Below the pieces are notes generated by a model, which saw nothing but the letters and a program-made list of their open reading frames with translations, did not search any database and was not told where the DNA came from. From Faecalicatena orotica (GTDB lineage: Bacteria; Bacillota; Clostridia; Lachnospirales; Lachnospiraceae), in the NCBI RefSeq assembly GCF_003149245.1, contig NZ_QGDL01000006.1:186001-250000 (forward strand): a stretch of 64,000 nucleotides of DNA, given 5' to 3'. Shown piece by piece: positions 1-9,943 of this stretch (its first letter is position 1; each line of letters starts with the position of its first letter). Both the position numbers and the translations under genes were made by a program.

Positions 1-320
1 ATTGCAGAAGAATTGATGGAAATCTTATCCGCTCCTTCACGAAGCAGCGCCCTGAAATCTTCTACTGTACGGATTCCGCCTCCTACTGTAAACGGAATAA
101 ATACACACTCCGCCACCTTCCTGACCATATCCACAACCGTCTCCCTTGCATCGGAGGACGCCGTAATATCAAGAAATACCAGTTCATCCGCCCCGGCCTT
201 GTCATAGGCCTTTGCAATCTCAACCGGATCCCCCGCATCCTTTAAATCCACGAAATTAACGCCCTTCACAACCCTGCCTGCATTCACATCCAGACATGGA
301 ATGATTCTCTTTGTAAACAT
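1..320 (-). CDS. hisF: Imidazole glycerol phosphate synthase cyclase subunit HisF (partial)
   Basis: The N-terminal 106 residues of HisF are present; the gene runs off the left edge. HisF is the (beta/alpha)8 barrel that uses ammonia from HisH to turn PRFAR into imidazole glycerol phosphate and AICAR in histidine synthesis. The start [12 protein letters not shown] is the family signature and holds the catalytic Asp of the CLDV motif. [10 protein letters not shown] and FTVGGGIR are the usual phosphate-binding barrel segments. It starts 11 bp after the hisH stop, with a GGAGG-like site between them, so the two are co-transcribed. Confidence 0.95.
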   Translation of the reverse strand, partial: MFTKRIIPCLDVNAGRVVKGVNFVDLKDAGDPVEIAKAYDKAGADELVFLDITASSDARETVVDMVRKVAECVFIPFTVGGGIRTVEDFRALLREGADKISINSSA

Positions 321-331
321 CGCCCTTCCTC

Positions 332-937
332 CTAAAGTTCCACAAAATTCTTCAGTATTTTTAAGCCTACGTCACTGCTCTTTTCCGGATGGAACTGGCA
401 GGCAAACACATTTCCCGATTCAACGGAAGCGTGGATATGGGTGCTGTATTCCGTGGAAGCCTTCACGATGTTCTCATCCTCCGCCTTCAGATAATAGGAA
501 TGCACGAAGTAAACATAGGACTGCTCCGGCACTCCCCGAAACAGTCTGCCATCCCCACTAAGTTCCAGTGAGTTCCATCCCATATGCGGAATCTTCAGCC
601 CTTCCTGATCCGGAATACGCAGAATCTCTCCTTTCAGAACTCCAAGTCCCTTTACGCCGGGAGATTCATCGCTCTGCTCGAATAAAAGCTGGAGTCCAAG
701 GCAGATTCCAAGAAACGGAATCTCCCTGGCCACAACTTCATGAATCACTTTATCAAGGCCTCTCTCTCTCAGATTCGCCATAGCATCACCAAAAGCCCCT
801 ACTCCCGGCAGGATTACTTTATCTGCCTTGAGAATCGTATCCCGGTCTTTCGTTATCACAACTTCCTGTCCGAGCAGCAGGAGTGCTTTTTCCACACTCT
901 TTATATTGCCCGCGTCATAATCAATTACTGCTATCAT
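332..937 (-). CDS. hisH: Imidazole glycerol phosphate synthase glutaminase subunit HisH
   Basis: This is a 201-residue class I glutamine amidotransferase that supplies ammonia to HisF. The nucleophile Cys79 lies in GICLGLQ, the oxyanion segment is PGVGAFG near residue 45, and the catalytic His-x-Glu is in CQFHPEKSS near residue 184. Length is normal for HisH. It is followed directly by hisF. The next gene upstream is an unrelated sensor kinase, and the gap between them holds a nested inverted repeat at 1030-1079. Confidence 0.96.
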   Translation of the reverse strand: MIAVIDYDAGNIKSVEKALLLLGQEVVITKDRDTILKADKVILPGVGAFGDAMANLRERGLDKVIHEVVAREIPFLGICLGLQLLFEQSDESPGVKGLGVLKGEILRIPDQEGLKIPHMGWNSLELSGDGRLFRGVPEQSYVYFVHSYYLKAEDENIVKASTEYSTHIHASVESGNVFACQFHPEKSSDVGLKILKNFVEL

Positions 938-1029
938 AAGTTTTCATCCTTTCCCCTTTTATCCGTGTCCGTATTGCCGGTCCCGATTACAGGCACCGGG
1001 GCTGTGTCAACCGTATCCAGATCGTGGAA

Positions 1030-1079
1030 TAAGGCATACAATATACCGACTGTTGCCAGTTGGCACGTTGTATGCCTTA
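1030..1079. repeat. Nested inverted repeat in the hisH upstream region
   Basis: A perfect 12-bp inverted repeat, TAAGGCATACAA and TTGTATGCCTTA, has arms at 1030-1041 and 1068-1079. It encloses a second palindrome, TGCCAGTTGGCA, at 1054-1065. No T-run follows on either strand, so it does not look like a simple terminator. It lies in the 175-bp gap between the kinase stop and hisH, and could be an operator or a leader hairpin. Confidence 0.6.
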
Positions 1080-1112
1080 ATAGTAGCATTTTAACGCATT
1101 TCCTTACGTTTT

Positions 1113-2609
1113 TCAAGATTTTTTACTTACCGGTTCCATTTTCCCGGAATCCAGTTCAAACCAGAATTCTACCCCGTTCTCGAAATTTCTGACACCATAA
1201 TCCTGATGAAAAGACTCCATAATCGCCTTAACTATTGAGAGCCCGATTCCATTCCCGCCATACTCCCGGGTATGGGCCTTATCCACTTTGTAGAACTTAT
1301 CCCAGAGCTTCCCTAGATCTTCCTCCGGTATTGGCTTGCCGCTGTTAAATACAGAGACTCTTACAGTCTCTTCCTTTGATGTTACCCGGATTTCAATCCG
1401 CTTTTCGTTCTCAACATGGTGGATCGCATTCGTAATATAATTACGCACTACCTGTTCTGTCTTAAATTCATCCGCCCATACACAAACCGATTCGTCTGCA
1501 ATGAAATCGACCGTCGCCTCTGCCTGCTGTATTAAAATCTCGCAGCTTGCGAGTACCCCCCGTATCAGCCCTGCAATGTCAAACCGTTCGAATTCCACGT
1601 CATCATCCCCGAATTCGAGCTGGTTCAGAATCAGCAGGTTCTTGACCATCTGATTCATCTTCGCTGCTTCATCCATGATGACATCACAGTAAAAGTCACG
1701 GCTCTCCGGATCGTCATTCACGCCTTCCTTCAGCCCTTCCGCATACCCCTGAATCAGCGCAATCGGTGTTTTCAGTTCATGAGAAACATTCCCGAGGAAT
1801 TCCGTACGCATATTTTCCAGTTTTTCTTTCCGTTCAATATCCTTCTGAAGCCGGTTATTCGCGCTTTTCAGCTCGGATATCGTCTTTTCCAGCCTTTGGG
1901 ACATCACGTTGAAGTTCCTGCCCAGGACTCCGATCTCATTATCACCGCCGCTTGTATATTTGGCATCAAAGTCCAGATTTGCCATACGCTGTGACAAGAT
2001 GGCAAGTTCCTTGATCGGTTCGCTTATCTTTCTTGAGAAAAAACATACCAGAATCCCACCAAGCAGGATAGCGATTGCCCCCATATAAACAAGGAACTTA
2101 TTCGCCAGATCGGCGCTCTCCCGGATGCTTTCCAGAGGACTCCGCATGACAAATATAGAATCGTCAGACATATTCCCCCACATCTCAAGATATTCCGTAC
2201 CATTCACGAAATCTTTTGTCTTATAGATTTTATAATTATCCGTACTTTTCAGTGTCTTGCCATTATCCTGGTTTTTATCAAAAATATACGCCAGCAGTTT
2301 CACATAGAGCGGGCTGCTCCCGTCCCTTACTGTGGAAAACACGATGGACCCGTCAGTCTGCACGACTATAACAGAGATGTTACTCTTCTCTGTCTGCCTC
2401 CCAAGCTTCTCCGTCACCGAATCATCTCTGATCTCGTTCTGCTTGATTGCTTTATCGATAGAGCTGTACATATTCGTCAGGTCCGCCTGCTTATGGACGA
2501 TGTAGTATTCCTCCAGAAACCCGGAGTTCACGACAAACATCAGCACAAGTATAAACACAATCAAACCGACAAAGACAACCATCATCTGCCGTCTTATGGA
2601 ATGTTTCAT
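1113..2609 (-). CDS. Membrane sensor histidine kinase of the OmpR/PhoR type
   Basis: This 498-residue kinase has a membrane segment at about 9-29, an extracellular sensor of about 140 residues, a second membrane segment at about 172-191 and a HAMP region to about 245. The HisKA helix follows with phospho-acceptor His277 in GNVSHELKTPIAL, then a HATPase domain with the N-box (VVRNYITNAIHH) and the glycine boxes (EYGGNGIGLSIV). Its ATG overlaps the stop of the response regulator gene by 4 bp (ATGA), so they form one operon. The signal sensed cannot be told from the sequence. Confidence 0.93.
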   Translation of the reverse strand: MKHSIRRQMMVVFVGLIVFILVLMFVVNSGFLEEYYIVHKQADLTNMYSSIDKAIKQNEIRDDSVTEKLGRQTEKSNISVIVVQTDGSIVFSTVRDGSSPLYVKLLAYIFDKNQDNGKTLKSTDNYKIYKTKDFVNGTEYLEMWGNMSDDSIFVMRSPLESIRESADLANKFLVYMGAIAILLGGILVCFFSRKISEPIKELAILSQRMANLDFDAKYTSGGDNEIGVLGRNFNVMSQRLEKTISELKSANNRLQKDIERKEKLENMRTEFLGNVSHELKTPIALIQGYAEGLKEGVNDDPESRDFYCDVIMDEAAKMNQMVKNLLILNQLEFGDDDVEFERFDIAGLIRGVLASCEILIQQAEATVDFIADESVCVWADEFKTEQVVRNYITNAIHHVENEKRIEIRVTSKEETVRVSVFNSGKPIPEEDLGKLWDKFYKVDKAHTREYGGNGIGLSIVKAIMESFHQDYGVRNFENGVEFWFELDSGKMEPVSKKS

Positions 2610-3286
2610 GCTTCCACCTCGAATTTATATCCCATCCCCCAGATGGTCTTAATGTATTCCCCTTTATCGCCGAGCTTGCTCCTTAACTTCTTGACATGGG
2701 TATCAATGGTACGGGCATCCCCGAAATAATCATAATTCCATACATTATTCAGAATCTTCTCCCGGGAAAGTGCAATGCCCTGATTCTCAACAAAATATGT
2801 GAGCAGCTCAAATTCTTTGTAGCTTAAGTCAATAGCCTTATCGTCTATTTTAACGATGTGTGCAGCTTTATCTATCATAATACCGCCTGCATCTATCACA
2901 TCTGAGGCTTCAATCCCTTTCGTCCGCCTGAGAATGGCCTCCACTCTCGCCACAAGGATCTTCGGACTAAACGGTTTTGAAATGTACTCATCGACTCCAA
3001 GATCGAATCCCTGGAGTTCATCCCGTTCTTCGGAACGTGCGGTCAGCATAATAACAGGCACCTTAGAGTGCTCCCTGATCTCCCTTAAAACCTGCCATCC
3101 GTCCATCTTTGGCATCATAACATCCAGTATAATCAGGGCAATTTCCTTATCCTCATAAAAAATATCCATAGCCTCCATGCCGTCTCCGGCCTCCAGCACA
3201 ATATATCCTTCCCTTGTCAGGAAATCCTTCACAAGCTTACGCATCCTGCTTTCATCATCTACAACTAAAACTTTGACTTTCTCCAT
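2606..3286 (-). CDS. OmpR-family response regulator
   Basis: This is a 226-residue DNA-binding response regulator. The receiver domain has the acidic pair in VVDDES, phospho-acceptor Asp55 in IILDVMMPKMDG, the conserved Thr in MLTARSEE and Lys104 in YISKPFSP. The C-terminal winged helix is typical (RTIDTHVKKLRSKLG, then IWGMGYKFE). It is the first gene of the pair with the kinase at 1113-2609. The ABC exporter genes immediately upstream are a plausible target, because many such systems control neighbouring exporters, but this is inference. Confidence 0.95.
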   Translation of the reverse strand: MEKVKVLVVDDESRMRKLVKDFLTREGYIVLEAGDGMEAMDIFYEDKEIALIILDVMMPKMDGWQVLREIREHSKVPVIMLTARSEERDELQGFDLGVDEYISKPFSPKILVARVEAILRRTKGIEASDVIDAGGIMIDKAAHIVKIDDKAIDLSYKEFELLTYFVENQGIALSREKILNNVWNYDYFGDARTIDTHVKKLRSKLGDKGEYIKTIWGMGYKFEVEA

Positions 3287-3397
3287 CCTGATCGTCTCCT
3301 ATCCGCATGATTACTCTGTTTATTACTTTTTGTATCATAACAGGTAAATATGGCAAAACTGTGAAAATACGCGCCCTGCGGGCATAAACAGTAACTT

Positions 3398-6300
3398 TTA
3401 TTCCACACTTTTCAAAGATTCAACCATATTGATCCTCTTCAGTTTAAAATACATCACCGCATTAACAAAAAGCGAGAATCCGATTGTAATCAAAAAACTA
3501 TAAACAAAACTGCTCGGATCAATCTCCCGGCCGAACATCACCGAATCAATCTCAACCGTTACGATGACAAATTGATGCAGCAATTTTCCAAGGAACATTC
3601 CGAAAAGGGCACCAATCACAGTCAGGATGATATTCTCCCTGTACACATAAGCCGATACTTCATTATCATAAAATCCCAGTACTTTTAATGTGGCCAGTTC
3701 TCTCTGCCGTTCCGTAATGTTGATATTATTCAGATTATAGAGTACGACAAAGGCAAGCATTCCTGCTGAAATCACGAGTACAATCAGAACGATATCCAGA
3801 CTGCTAAGCATGCTGTCCAACTGGTCCTGAAGTGTATTTGTATAGCTGACACTCAAAGCCCCTTTCGTCTCCAGAATAGATTCTCCAACCTTTTCTATCT
3901 GGCCCTCTTTTCCGGCCTTCATTTTATAGTAGATCGAATTATAGTCCGGGGCCTTCCCGTAAAGTTCCTCATATAATCCGGGTGTCATATAGAGATAATG
4001 CCCCATGTAGTTCTCACATATATTTTCTATTCTGACCTCAATCTCACCCTTATCATCATCTTTAATCCTGATAGTATCACCGGCTTTTACGTCCAGTGTT
4101 TTTGCCATCTTTTCATTCAGGATGGCGCCCTTGTCATCCAGTTTATAATGTTCACCCGTAATCCGGTTCTTAAACACGACAAAATCTGAAAATCCCTCCA
4201 CATTGCGCGGTACATTCAGATATACATCCTTCGTTACCTTGCCGTGGCTGACCTCTATCTGCTGGAGAAGGTTCTCCGCCGTGCTTTCCACCCGTGAGTC
4301 GGATGTCAATATGTCGAAGGATTCCTCTTTCTGCTCATTGGATGCATCCTCATCAAGAATGATGTTTCCGTCATAGAGCTGAATATCATTATACTGGAAT
4401 ACCGCAATATCAAAGATTGAGTCTTTCAGTCCAAATCCGACCAAAAGCAGTGCCATACAGCCGCCGATTCCAAAAACGGTCATGAAAAACCTCTTTTTAT
4501 AACGGATCAGGTTTCTTACGGTTGCCTTCCAGATAAAACTCAGATGCTTCCATATAAATGGAATCCTTTCCATAAATACACGTTTTCCCTGCTTCGGTGC
4601 CGGCGGGCGCATCAGTTCTGCCGCCTGTTCCCTCATCTCATTAAAACAGGAGAAAATCGTTGCAAGCAGCGTACACGCCAGCGCGGCTGCCGATGCAGTC
4701 AGACCGTAGAACATATTATACGGGATCTCGACGTTCGGCATATGCTGGTACATTATCCCGTATGCAGTAATAATAATATAAGGAAGTATTTTCTCACCAA
4801 TCAGAATTCCCAAAATACTTCCACTGACGGTTGCCAGGCAGGCATAGCCGAGATATTTCCCGGCAATCGAATGCCGCTCATATCCCAGTGCTTTCAGCGT
4901 ACCAATCAGAGTCCTTTGTTCCTCCACCATACGTGTCATGGTTGTCAGGCTGATCAGTGCAGCCACGAGGAAGAACAATACCGGGAATACCTGGCCGATC
5001 GCCTTCATACGGTCTGCATTTTCCCCATACCCTGTGTATTCTGTCAGGGTGCTCCTGTCATAGATGTACCATTTTGCATGGTCAATCTTTCTGATGTCAT
5101 CTTCTGCATCCTGAATCTTCTTCTCGCCATCCGCAATCTTCGTGTCCGCTTCTTTTTTCGCGTCGTCATACTCTTTCTGTGCGTCATTTAATTCCTGCTC
5201 TTTTGAGGAAATCTCACTCTCTGCATCAGCAAGATCATTACGTCCCTGTTCAACCTGAGCCCATCCGTCATTGATCTGCTGCTGTCCGTCATTGAGCTGG
5301 GCGGCTGCCTCCTCAATCTGGGCGCGGGCAGCCTCGATCTGCTGGTCACCTTCGGCTATTGACGCCTCCATCACCTGAAGCGTCCCAAGCGTCTGCGGGT
5401 CTGTCATCCCGCTTGAAACAAGTGCGGCGTACTGTTCCTTCGCCTGGTTCAGCTCTTCAATCTTTTCATTCAACGTATCAGTCTGTGCATTTAAATCTGC
5501 ATAGCCCTGATCTACCTCTGCCTGCTTCTCATTCAGCTGGTTACTGGAATCTTCCAGTTTTGCATAACCGTCTGCAATCTCGGTCCTTGCATCATTCAGC
5601 TTGTTTCTGCCGTCGTCCAGCTTTGCTTTTGCATCATTTAGCTTCTCATTTGCTTCCTGTCTGGCATCGTCTAATTCTTTCTTGGCATCGTCCAGCTTTT
5701 CATTGGCTTCATCTACAATTTCCTTGTACCTGGCATTTTCCCTCGTCTTACGGATCTTCTCGACTTCATCCATCACAGCCTCAACTCTGTCATCATATTC
5801 ATCCGTAAATGCAGTCAGCTCTTTCGCCCCGTCGACTGCTGCATACAGCTCCGTATACACATCCATATCAAAACTGCTTTCAGGGACACAAACGAATCCA
5901 CTGACGGAACCTGTCCCGATCGTACTGCTGCCTCTGTGGAAAGAAATGTAGCACGGACTGCTCACACTCCCCACAATTGTAAAAGTGTCATTCTTCAGCG
6001 TATCCTTAATGTCATCGTCATTACCGGATGTAAATGTAATCTTGTCGCCGATCTTATACTCACTGGAAGATAAGAAATCCACATCCACAGCGCACTCGCC
6101 ACTTTTCTGCGGAAGCCGCCCCTCTTCCACAGTTACTTCATTCATGGAAGGAAGAAGCGATGTAATATGTACTACCTTTTTGCTGTCATATACACTGCAC
6201 AACGCGTCCGTTGAATAACCGGCCTCAGCCTTCTGGATACCGTCGACCTCCTGAAGCGCTTTCAGATCGTCTTTTGTCAGGCCCAGTGTGCTGACTACCT

Positions 6301-6484
6301 TAATATCCATCAGATTCTTCTCATCAAAGTAAGCGTCGCCCGAGAGACGCATATCCGGCTCCGCAGAGCGGATTCCGGAGAAGAATGCAACCCCGATTGC
6401 AACAATAAAAAATATAGAAAGAAAACGCCCGAGGCTGCGGCGTATTTCCATATAAAAATCTTTTCTCAGTGCCTTCTTACTCAT
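3398..6484 (-). CDS. FtsX/MacB-type ABC transporter permease with coiled-coil insert
   Basis: This 1028-residue permease has one N-terminal membrane helix (about 17-38), a MacB-like periplasmic-type domain and a very long charged segment (about 245-475). That segment is rich in Glu, Lys, Asp, Gln and Ala with repeats such as KLDDAKKELDDARQEANEKL, predicted to be coiled coil. An FtsX domain with three helices follows, then a second extracellular domain and a second FtsX domain at the C-terminus. It is paired with the ATPase 9 bp upstream. MacB-family proteins usually work by mechanotransmission or exporting from the membrane; the substrate is unknown. Confidence 0.9.
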   Translation of the reverse strand: MSKKALRKDFYMEIRRSLGRFLSIFFIVAIGVAFFSGIRSAEPDMRLSGDAYFDEKNLMDIKVVSTLGLTKDDLKALQEVDGIQKAEAGYSTDALCSVYDSKKVVHITSLLPSMNEVTVEEGRLPQKSGECAVDVDFLSSSEYKIGDKITFTSGNDDDIKDTLKNDTFTIVGSVSSPCYISFHRGSSTIGTGSVSGFVCVPESSFDMDVYTELYAAVDGAKELTAFTDEYDDRVEAVMDEVEKIRKTRENARYKEIVDEANEKLDDAKKELDDARQEANEKLNDAKAKLDDGRNKLNDARTEIADGYAKLEDSSNQLNEKQAEVDQGYADLNAQTDTLNEKIEELNQAKEQYAALVSSGMTDPQTLGTLQVMEASIAEGDQQIEAARAQIEEAAAQLNDGQQQINDGWAQVEQGRNDLADAESEISSKEQELNDAQKEYDDAKKEADTKIADGEKKIQDAEDDIRKIDHAKWYIYDRSTLTEYTGYGENADRMKAIGQVFPVLFFLVAALISLTTMTRMVEEQRTLIGTLKALGYERHSIAGKYLGYACLATVSGSILGILIGEKILPYIIITAYGIMYQHMPNVEIPYNMFYGLTASAAALACTLLATIFSCFNEMREQAAELMRPPAPKQGKRVFMERIPFIWKHLSFIWKATVRNLIRYKKRFFMTVFGIGGCMALLLVGFGLKDSIFDIAVFQYNDIQLYDGNIILDEDASNEQKEESFDILTSDSRVESTAENLLQQIEVSHGKVTKDVYLNVPRNVEGFSDFVVFKNRITGEHYKLDDKGAILNEKMAKTLDVKAGDTIRIKDDDKGEIEVRIENICENYMGHYLYMTPGLYEELYGKAPDYNSIYYKMKAGKEGQIEKVGESILETKGALSVSYTNTLQDQLDSMLSSLDIVLIVLVISAGMLAFVVLYNLNNINITERQRELATLKVLGFYDNEVSAYVYRENIILTVIGALFGMFLGKLLHQFVIVTVEIDSVMFGREIDPSSFVYSFLITIGFSLFVNAVMYFKLKRINMVESLKSVE

Positions 6485-6493
6485 ATCTTAGCC

Positions 6494-7198
6494 CTACCAT
6501 TCAATTTCGTCTATTGATCTCGGATTCTCGTTCACTTCCATGCTTGAAACTTTTCCGTTCTTGATCCTGATCAGTCTGTCTGCCATTGGTGCAAGTGCTG
6601 AATTATGAGTGATAACGATCACTGTCATGCCGCGCTCCCGGCACATGTCCTGAAGCAGTTTTAAGATAGATTTCCCTGTATTATAATCCAGCGCCCCTGT
6701 CGGCTCATCACAGAGCAGAAGCTTCGGGTTCTTTGCCAGTGCCCGGGCGATGGATACCCGCTGCTGCTCCCCGCCTGAGAGCTGTGCAGGAAAGTTATCC
6801 AGGCGGTCCCCAAGTCCTACTTCCTCCAGAACCACTCTTGCATCCAGTGGGTTTTTACAAATCTGCAGGGCAAGCTCAACATTCTCCAGTGCCGTCAGAT
6901 TCGGCACCAGATTATAAAACTGGAACACGAAACCAATATCATTCCTGCGGTATCCCGTAAGCTGTCTCGAATTAAAACCTGTGATATCCTCCCCGTCGAC
7001 AGTAATCCTGCCGTCCGTGGCCGTATCCATTCCGCCCAAAATATTCAGTACCGTCGTCTTTCCGGCACCACTGGGACCTACGATTATGACAAATTCCCCC
7101 TTGTTGATTGCAAAGTTAATGCCATCTACTGCGCGGATTTCCACTTCCCCCATTTTGTATACTTTCGTTATTTCTTCAAGTTTTACGAAATCATTCAT
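6494..7198 (-). CDS. ABC transporter ATP-binding protein, LolD/MacB type
   Basis: This 234-residue ATPase has a Walker [10 protein letters not shown] near residue 42, a Q-loop at [10 protein letters not shown], the signature [15 protein letters not shown], Walker [13 protein letters not shown] and the switch histidine in [10 protein letters not shown]. The EPTGALD form is typical of the LolD/MacB/FtsE subfamily that partners FtsX-like permeases. It precedes its permease by 9 bp. A terminator at 7310-7344 separates it from the MFS gene. Confidence 0.95.
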   Translation of the reverse strand: MNDFVKLEEITKVYKMGEVEIRAVDGINFAINKGEFVIIVGPSGAGKTTVLNILGGMDTATDGRITVDGEDITGFNSRQLTGYRRNDIGFVFQFYNLVPNLTALENVELALQICKNPLDARVVLEEVGLGDRLDNFPAQLSGGEQQRVSIARALAKNPKLLLCDEPTGALDYNTGKSILKLLQDMCRERGMTVIVITHNSALAPMADRLIRIKNGKVSSMEVNENPRSIDEIEW

Positions 7199-7309
7199 AA
7201 TGCTTCTCCTCGTCTGTCTGATATTCCCCCGTTAAATATTGATATTATAACATGAACCGCTGCAAAAGAGAGTGTGAATTCGTTATTATTTAATAAAAAA
7301 TTTAAGCAA

Positions 7310-7344
7310 AAAAATCAACCGTTCAGCTATTTAAACGGTTGATT
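7310..7344 (-). terminator. Intrinsic terminator after the MFS gene
   Basis: An 11-bp stem AATCAACCGTT with AACGGTTGATT, loop of about 13 nt, is followed on the minus strand by a run of seven T. It lies just downstream of the MFS gene ending at 7411. Confidence 0.85.
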
Positions 7345-7410
7345 CTAAATTCTTTTATTTTCAATTAGCAGCCGGTCCCCAGATCAGGCAGAATATCCTC
7401 CGTCTCTGAT

Positions 7411-8661
7411 TTAATTCCCTGTAAGCTGCCCGTTAGCCTTTACAGCCTTACGAAACAGCAGAAGTCCCACCAAAAACATGACAGATAACGCACTCACCCC
7501 GATATTCACATTGCCGGTAAGCTGGCTCAATACAGATACAAATGCAGTTCCGAATATAGAAGCCCCTTTCCCGCAGATATCATAGATACCGAAATACTCT
7601 CCTGACTTTTCCGCCGGAATGATCTTGGCAAAATAGGAACGCGACAGGGCCTGAATCGTCCCCTGAAACATACCCACAAGCACTGCCAGTATCCAGAAAT
7701 CAAGCTGCGTATCCAGCCAGTATGCATAAATAGCGATGCCCAGATATGCCGCAATACAGATTGTGATAATCGTTGTGGATGATATCTTCTTGGACAGCCT
7801 GCTGAAAATAAGTACACAGGGGAAAGCAACGATCTGCGTTAAAAGCAGTGCAAGCAGCAGCCCCGTGCTATCCAGCCCCAGTGCCTGACCATAGGCCGTA
7901 GCCATATCAATTACCGTATAAACGCCGTCAATATAGAAAAAGAATGCAATCAGGAAAATAAGAATATGCTTTTCTTTCGCGATATCTTTAAATGTATGCC
8001 CCAGACGGCTGAAGCTGTTCTTCACAATATGTTCTGTTGTCTCCACAAAATACTTCTGCTTATAAGCCCCAAGCAGTGGAAAGGCTGACAGCAGCCACCA
8101 TACCGCCGTAATCAGGAAGGCAATGGCCATCGACGTCTGCATCCCAAGCCCGAGCTTTCCTGCGCCAAGTACCACCCCGAGGCTCGCCACAAACGGAATA
8201 CAGCTCCCGATATATCCCCATGCAAACCCTTGTGAGGATACTATGTCCATCCTCTCCGGCTCGGTCACGTCTGTAAGCATGGCATCATAAAAAATGAGGC
8301 TGGAGGAATATCCTGTCTTAGCCAGAATAAAAATACCGAGAAACCAGATCCAGGAGGATATAAACCCCATAACAACACATCCTATGACACCCACACCCAG
8401 ACAGACAGAAAAAATAACCTTCTTGTAATTCTTCGTATCCGCAACAGCTCCCAGTGTAGGACCCAAAATTGCAACAAGCAGGGTGCAGATCGATGTTGCA
8501 TATCCCCAGTATGCCAGATAATTGACTGATGATATCCCCGCCTGATCGGCAAGGTGGTTAAAATAAATTGGGAAAATCGTTGCTACCAGCATAACGAATG
8601 CTGAATTCCCCACATCATACAGTACCCACTTCTTCTCCAAAGCCGTCATTTTAAATTTCAT
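7411..8661 (-). CDS. MFS transporter of the UMF1/Atg22-like family
   Basis: This 416-residue carrier has about 12 membrane segments. It opens with EKKWVLYDVGNSAF, the conserved N-terminal signature of the Atg22-like UMF1 family. Family members include amino acid effluxers and uncharacterised bacterial permeases; the substrate here is unknown. The ATG at 8661 is preferred over a GTG 15 bp upstream because the purine-rich site GAGGGGGAAG lies between them and would otherwise be inside the coding sequence. It is a single-gene unit ending in the terminator at 7310-7344. Confidence 0.85.
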   Translation of the reverse strand: MKFKMTALEKKWVLYDVGNSAFVMLVATIFPIYFNHLADQAGISSVNYLAYWGYATSICTLLVAILGPTLGAVADTKNYKKVIFSVCLGVGVIGCVVMGFISSWIWFLGIFILAKTGYSSSLIFYDAMLTDVTEPERMDIVSSQGFAWGYIGSCIPFVASLGVVLGAGKLGLGMQTSMAIAFLITAVWWLLSAFPLLGAYKQKYFVETTEHIVKNSFSRLGHTFKDIAKEKHILIFLIAFFFYIDGVYTVIDMATAYGQALGLDSTGLLLALLLTQIVAFPCVLIFSRLSKKISSTTIITICIAAYLGIAIYAYWLDTQLDFWILAVLVGMFQGTIQALSRSYFAKIIPAEKSGEYFGIYDICGKGASIFGTAFVSVLSQLTGNVNIGVSALSVMFLVGLLLFRKAVKANGQLTGN

Positions 8662-8722
8662 AGCCTTCCCCCTCACATCATTTGAGTCTTCCTGAAAAAC
8701 AAATGCTTCCGGTCATCCCCGC

Positions 8723-9544
8723 CTATAGCGGCAGTGATTCCCAGTTGTCTCCGGCACCGAATGTCTCATGGAACCGTCCCGGCAGTTCTGCCTTTTGAAA
8801 CAGTGTCTTCTGATATTGAATGATCAGTCCTGCGGCCAGAGGCACCGCTCCTGCATAGAGCTTCTTCAGAAGCAGGCAGTACTCTGCACATGCCGGATTC
8901 GGCTCCTCACTCATGACCATGCCATGCTTGGAATCATAACATCTGGCCGCCTTCATCGCCGTAAAAAGTACCTTTCTCCGTCCTTTGGTCGGTGCCATCA
9001 GAAGCTTATGAAACGTAATCATGGAGCTCAATGCCTTCTTCACCGTCTCTGCCTCCAGTCCGTCAAAAAACGGAGCGATAACCTTCGCATTCTCCATATC
9101 CGGATGTATATGCTTCGTCCCAAGATATGTGAGAGGATTGATATGGTCCTCTGTCAGCAGATAACGGTCGAACTCCATCTCCAGTTCAAAATGACTGATT
9201 CCGCTGACCTGAATCATCTTTTCAATGTACTTGTGGCACTCACTGTCCAGTGCAAAATGACAGATAAAACCATACATATAAGCTCTTGCCGCCGCAGGAT
9301 TCTCAGACTTTTCGATCACATCCACTGCATTTTTGAAAAACTCATCGGCCATCTTATCATGGAGTGCATACCCCTGCGCACTCACCGGATTCTCAGAAAG
9401 CGCCTTATAATAGAACAGAATATCCGGCCCGTGCAGCCCTATATCAAACAGTGCCCTGTTGTTCTCAACCGATGTCTCAAGCGGTCTCGGAAGGGCGCTG
9501 ATTACATCTTTTCCGAATTTGTAATGTGCATACGTTGTTGGCAT
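8723..9544 (-). CDS. Zinc-dependent phospholipase C-like protein
   Basis: This 273-residue protein resembles the Zn_dep_PLPC family. The visible metal-ligand candidates are TTYAHYKFG at the N-terminus, DIGLHGPDILFYY near residue 35, LHDKM, ICHFALDSECHKYI and SHFELEMEFD. There is no signal peptide, so it probably acts inside the cell, and the true substrate is uncertain. Many Lachnospiraceae carry one such uncharacterised copy. It is monocistronic, and a 399-bp gap separates it from ssrA on the other strand. Confidence 0.8.
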   Translation of the reverse strand: MPTTYAHYKFGKDVISALPRPLETSVENNRALFDIGLHGPDILFYYKALSENPVSAQGYALHDKMADEFFKNAVDVIEKSENPAAARAYMYGFICHFALDSECHKYIEKMIQVSGISHFELEMEFDRYLLTEDHINPLTYLGTKHIHPDMENAKVIAPFFDGLEAETVKKALSSMITFHKLLMAPTKGRRKVLFTAMKAARCYDSKHGMVMSEEPNPACAEYCLLLKKLYAGAVPLAAGLIIQYQKTLFQKAELPGRFHETFGAGDNWESLPL

Positions 9545-9943
9545 AGTAAAAGACCTCTTTTCCTCTTATTATTATCATTGTAAGCACTTAATGCCCTTAT
9601 TCGCGACATCTTCATGCTATGTAAAAAATATCCGGCATGTGAGCAGTATCCACAGCTTTCTATTCTCAGTTGTCCCCCTCTTGACAGAACTTCATTCCAA
9701 AAACTTCATACTGTCTACATCATTATACCTTATATAAGGATAATAGTTCAACAAATATAACGCAAAGTAAATCCTTTTACATACTATCACACATTTCTGT
9801 TCATGAAACCACTATTTTATGTAAAATTCAGGTAAACTGTAACGCTCTAAAAATTGTCACATTAAGGAAAGAAATGTAATTTTCCCTGAATGCCTTGACT
9901 TTACGGGACCTTTTCTATAGAATGGATATGCAGAAACATCTAA
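9545..9943. other. Intergenic region between the phospholipase C-like gene and ssrA
   Basis: No gene was found in this AT-rich 399-bp gap between divergent transcripts. The right end carries the ssrA promoter. The rest shows no recognisable RNA or repeat. Confidence 0.6.
9895..9923 (+). promoter_or_regulatory. Sigma-A type promoter of ssrA
   Basis: TTGACT (9895-9900) and TAGAAT (9918-9923) are separated by 17 bp, with the mature tmRNA 5' end about 20 bp further on. Confidence 0.75.

Noticed and set aside
934-1116. 60-residue minus-strand reading frame between the kinase gene and hisH
   Set aside because: It has no family resemblance, overlaps both neighbours by a few bases and runs through the nested inverted repeat, so it is probably not coding.
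8768-9583. 271-residue plus-strand frame opposite the phospholipase C-like gene
   Set aside because: It is the antisense shadow of a clearly conserved gene, with a Cys/His/Arg-rich composition and no ribosome site.
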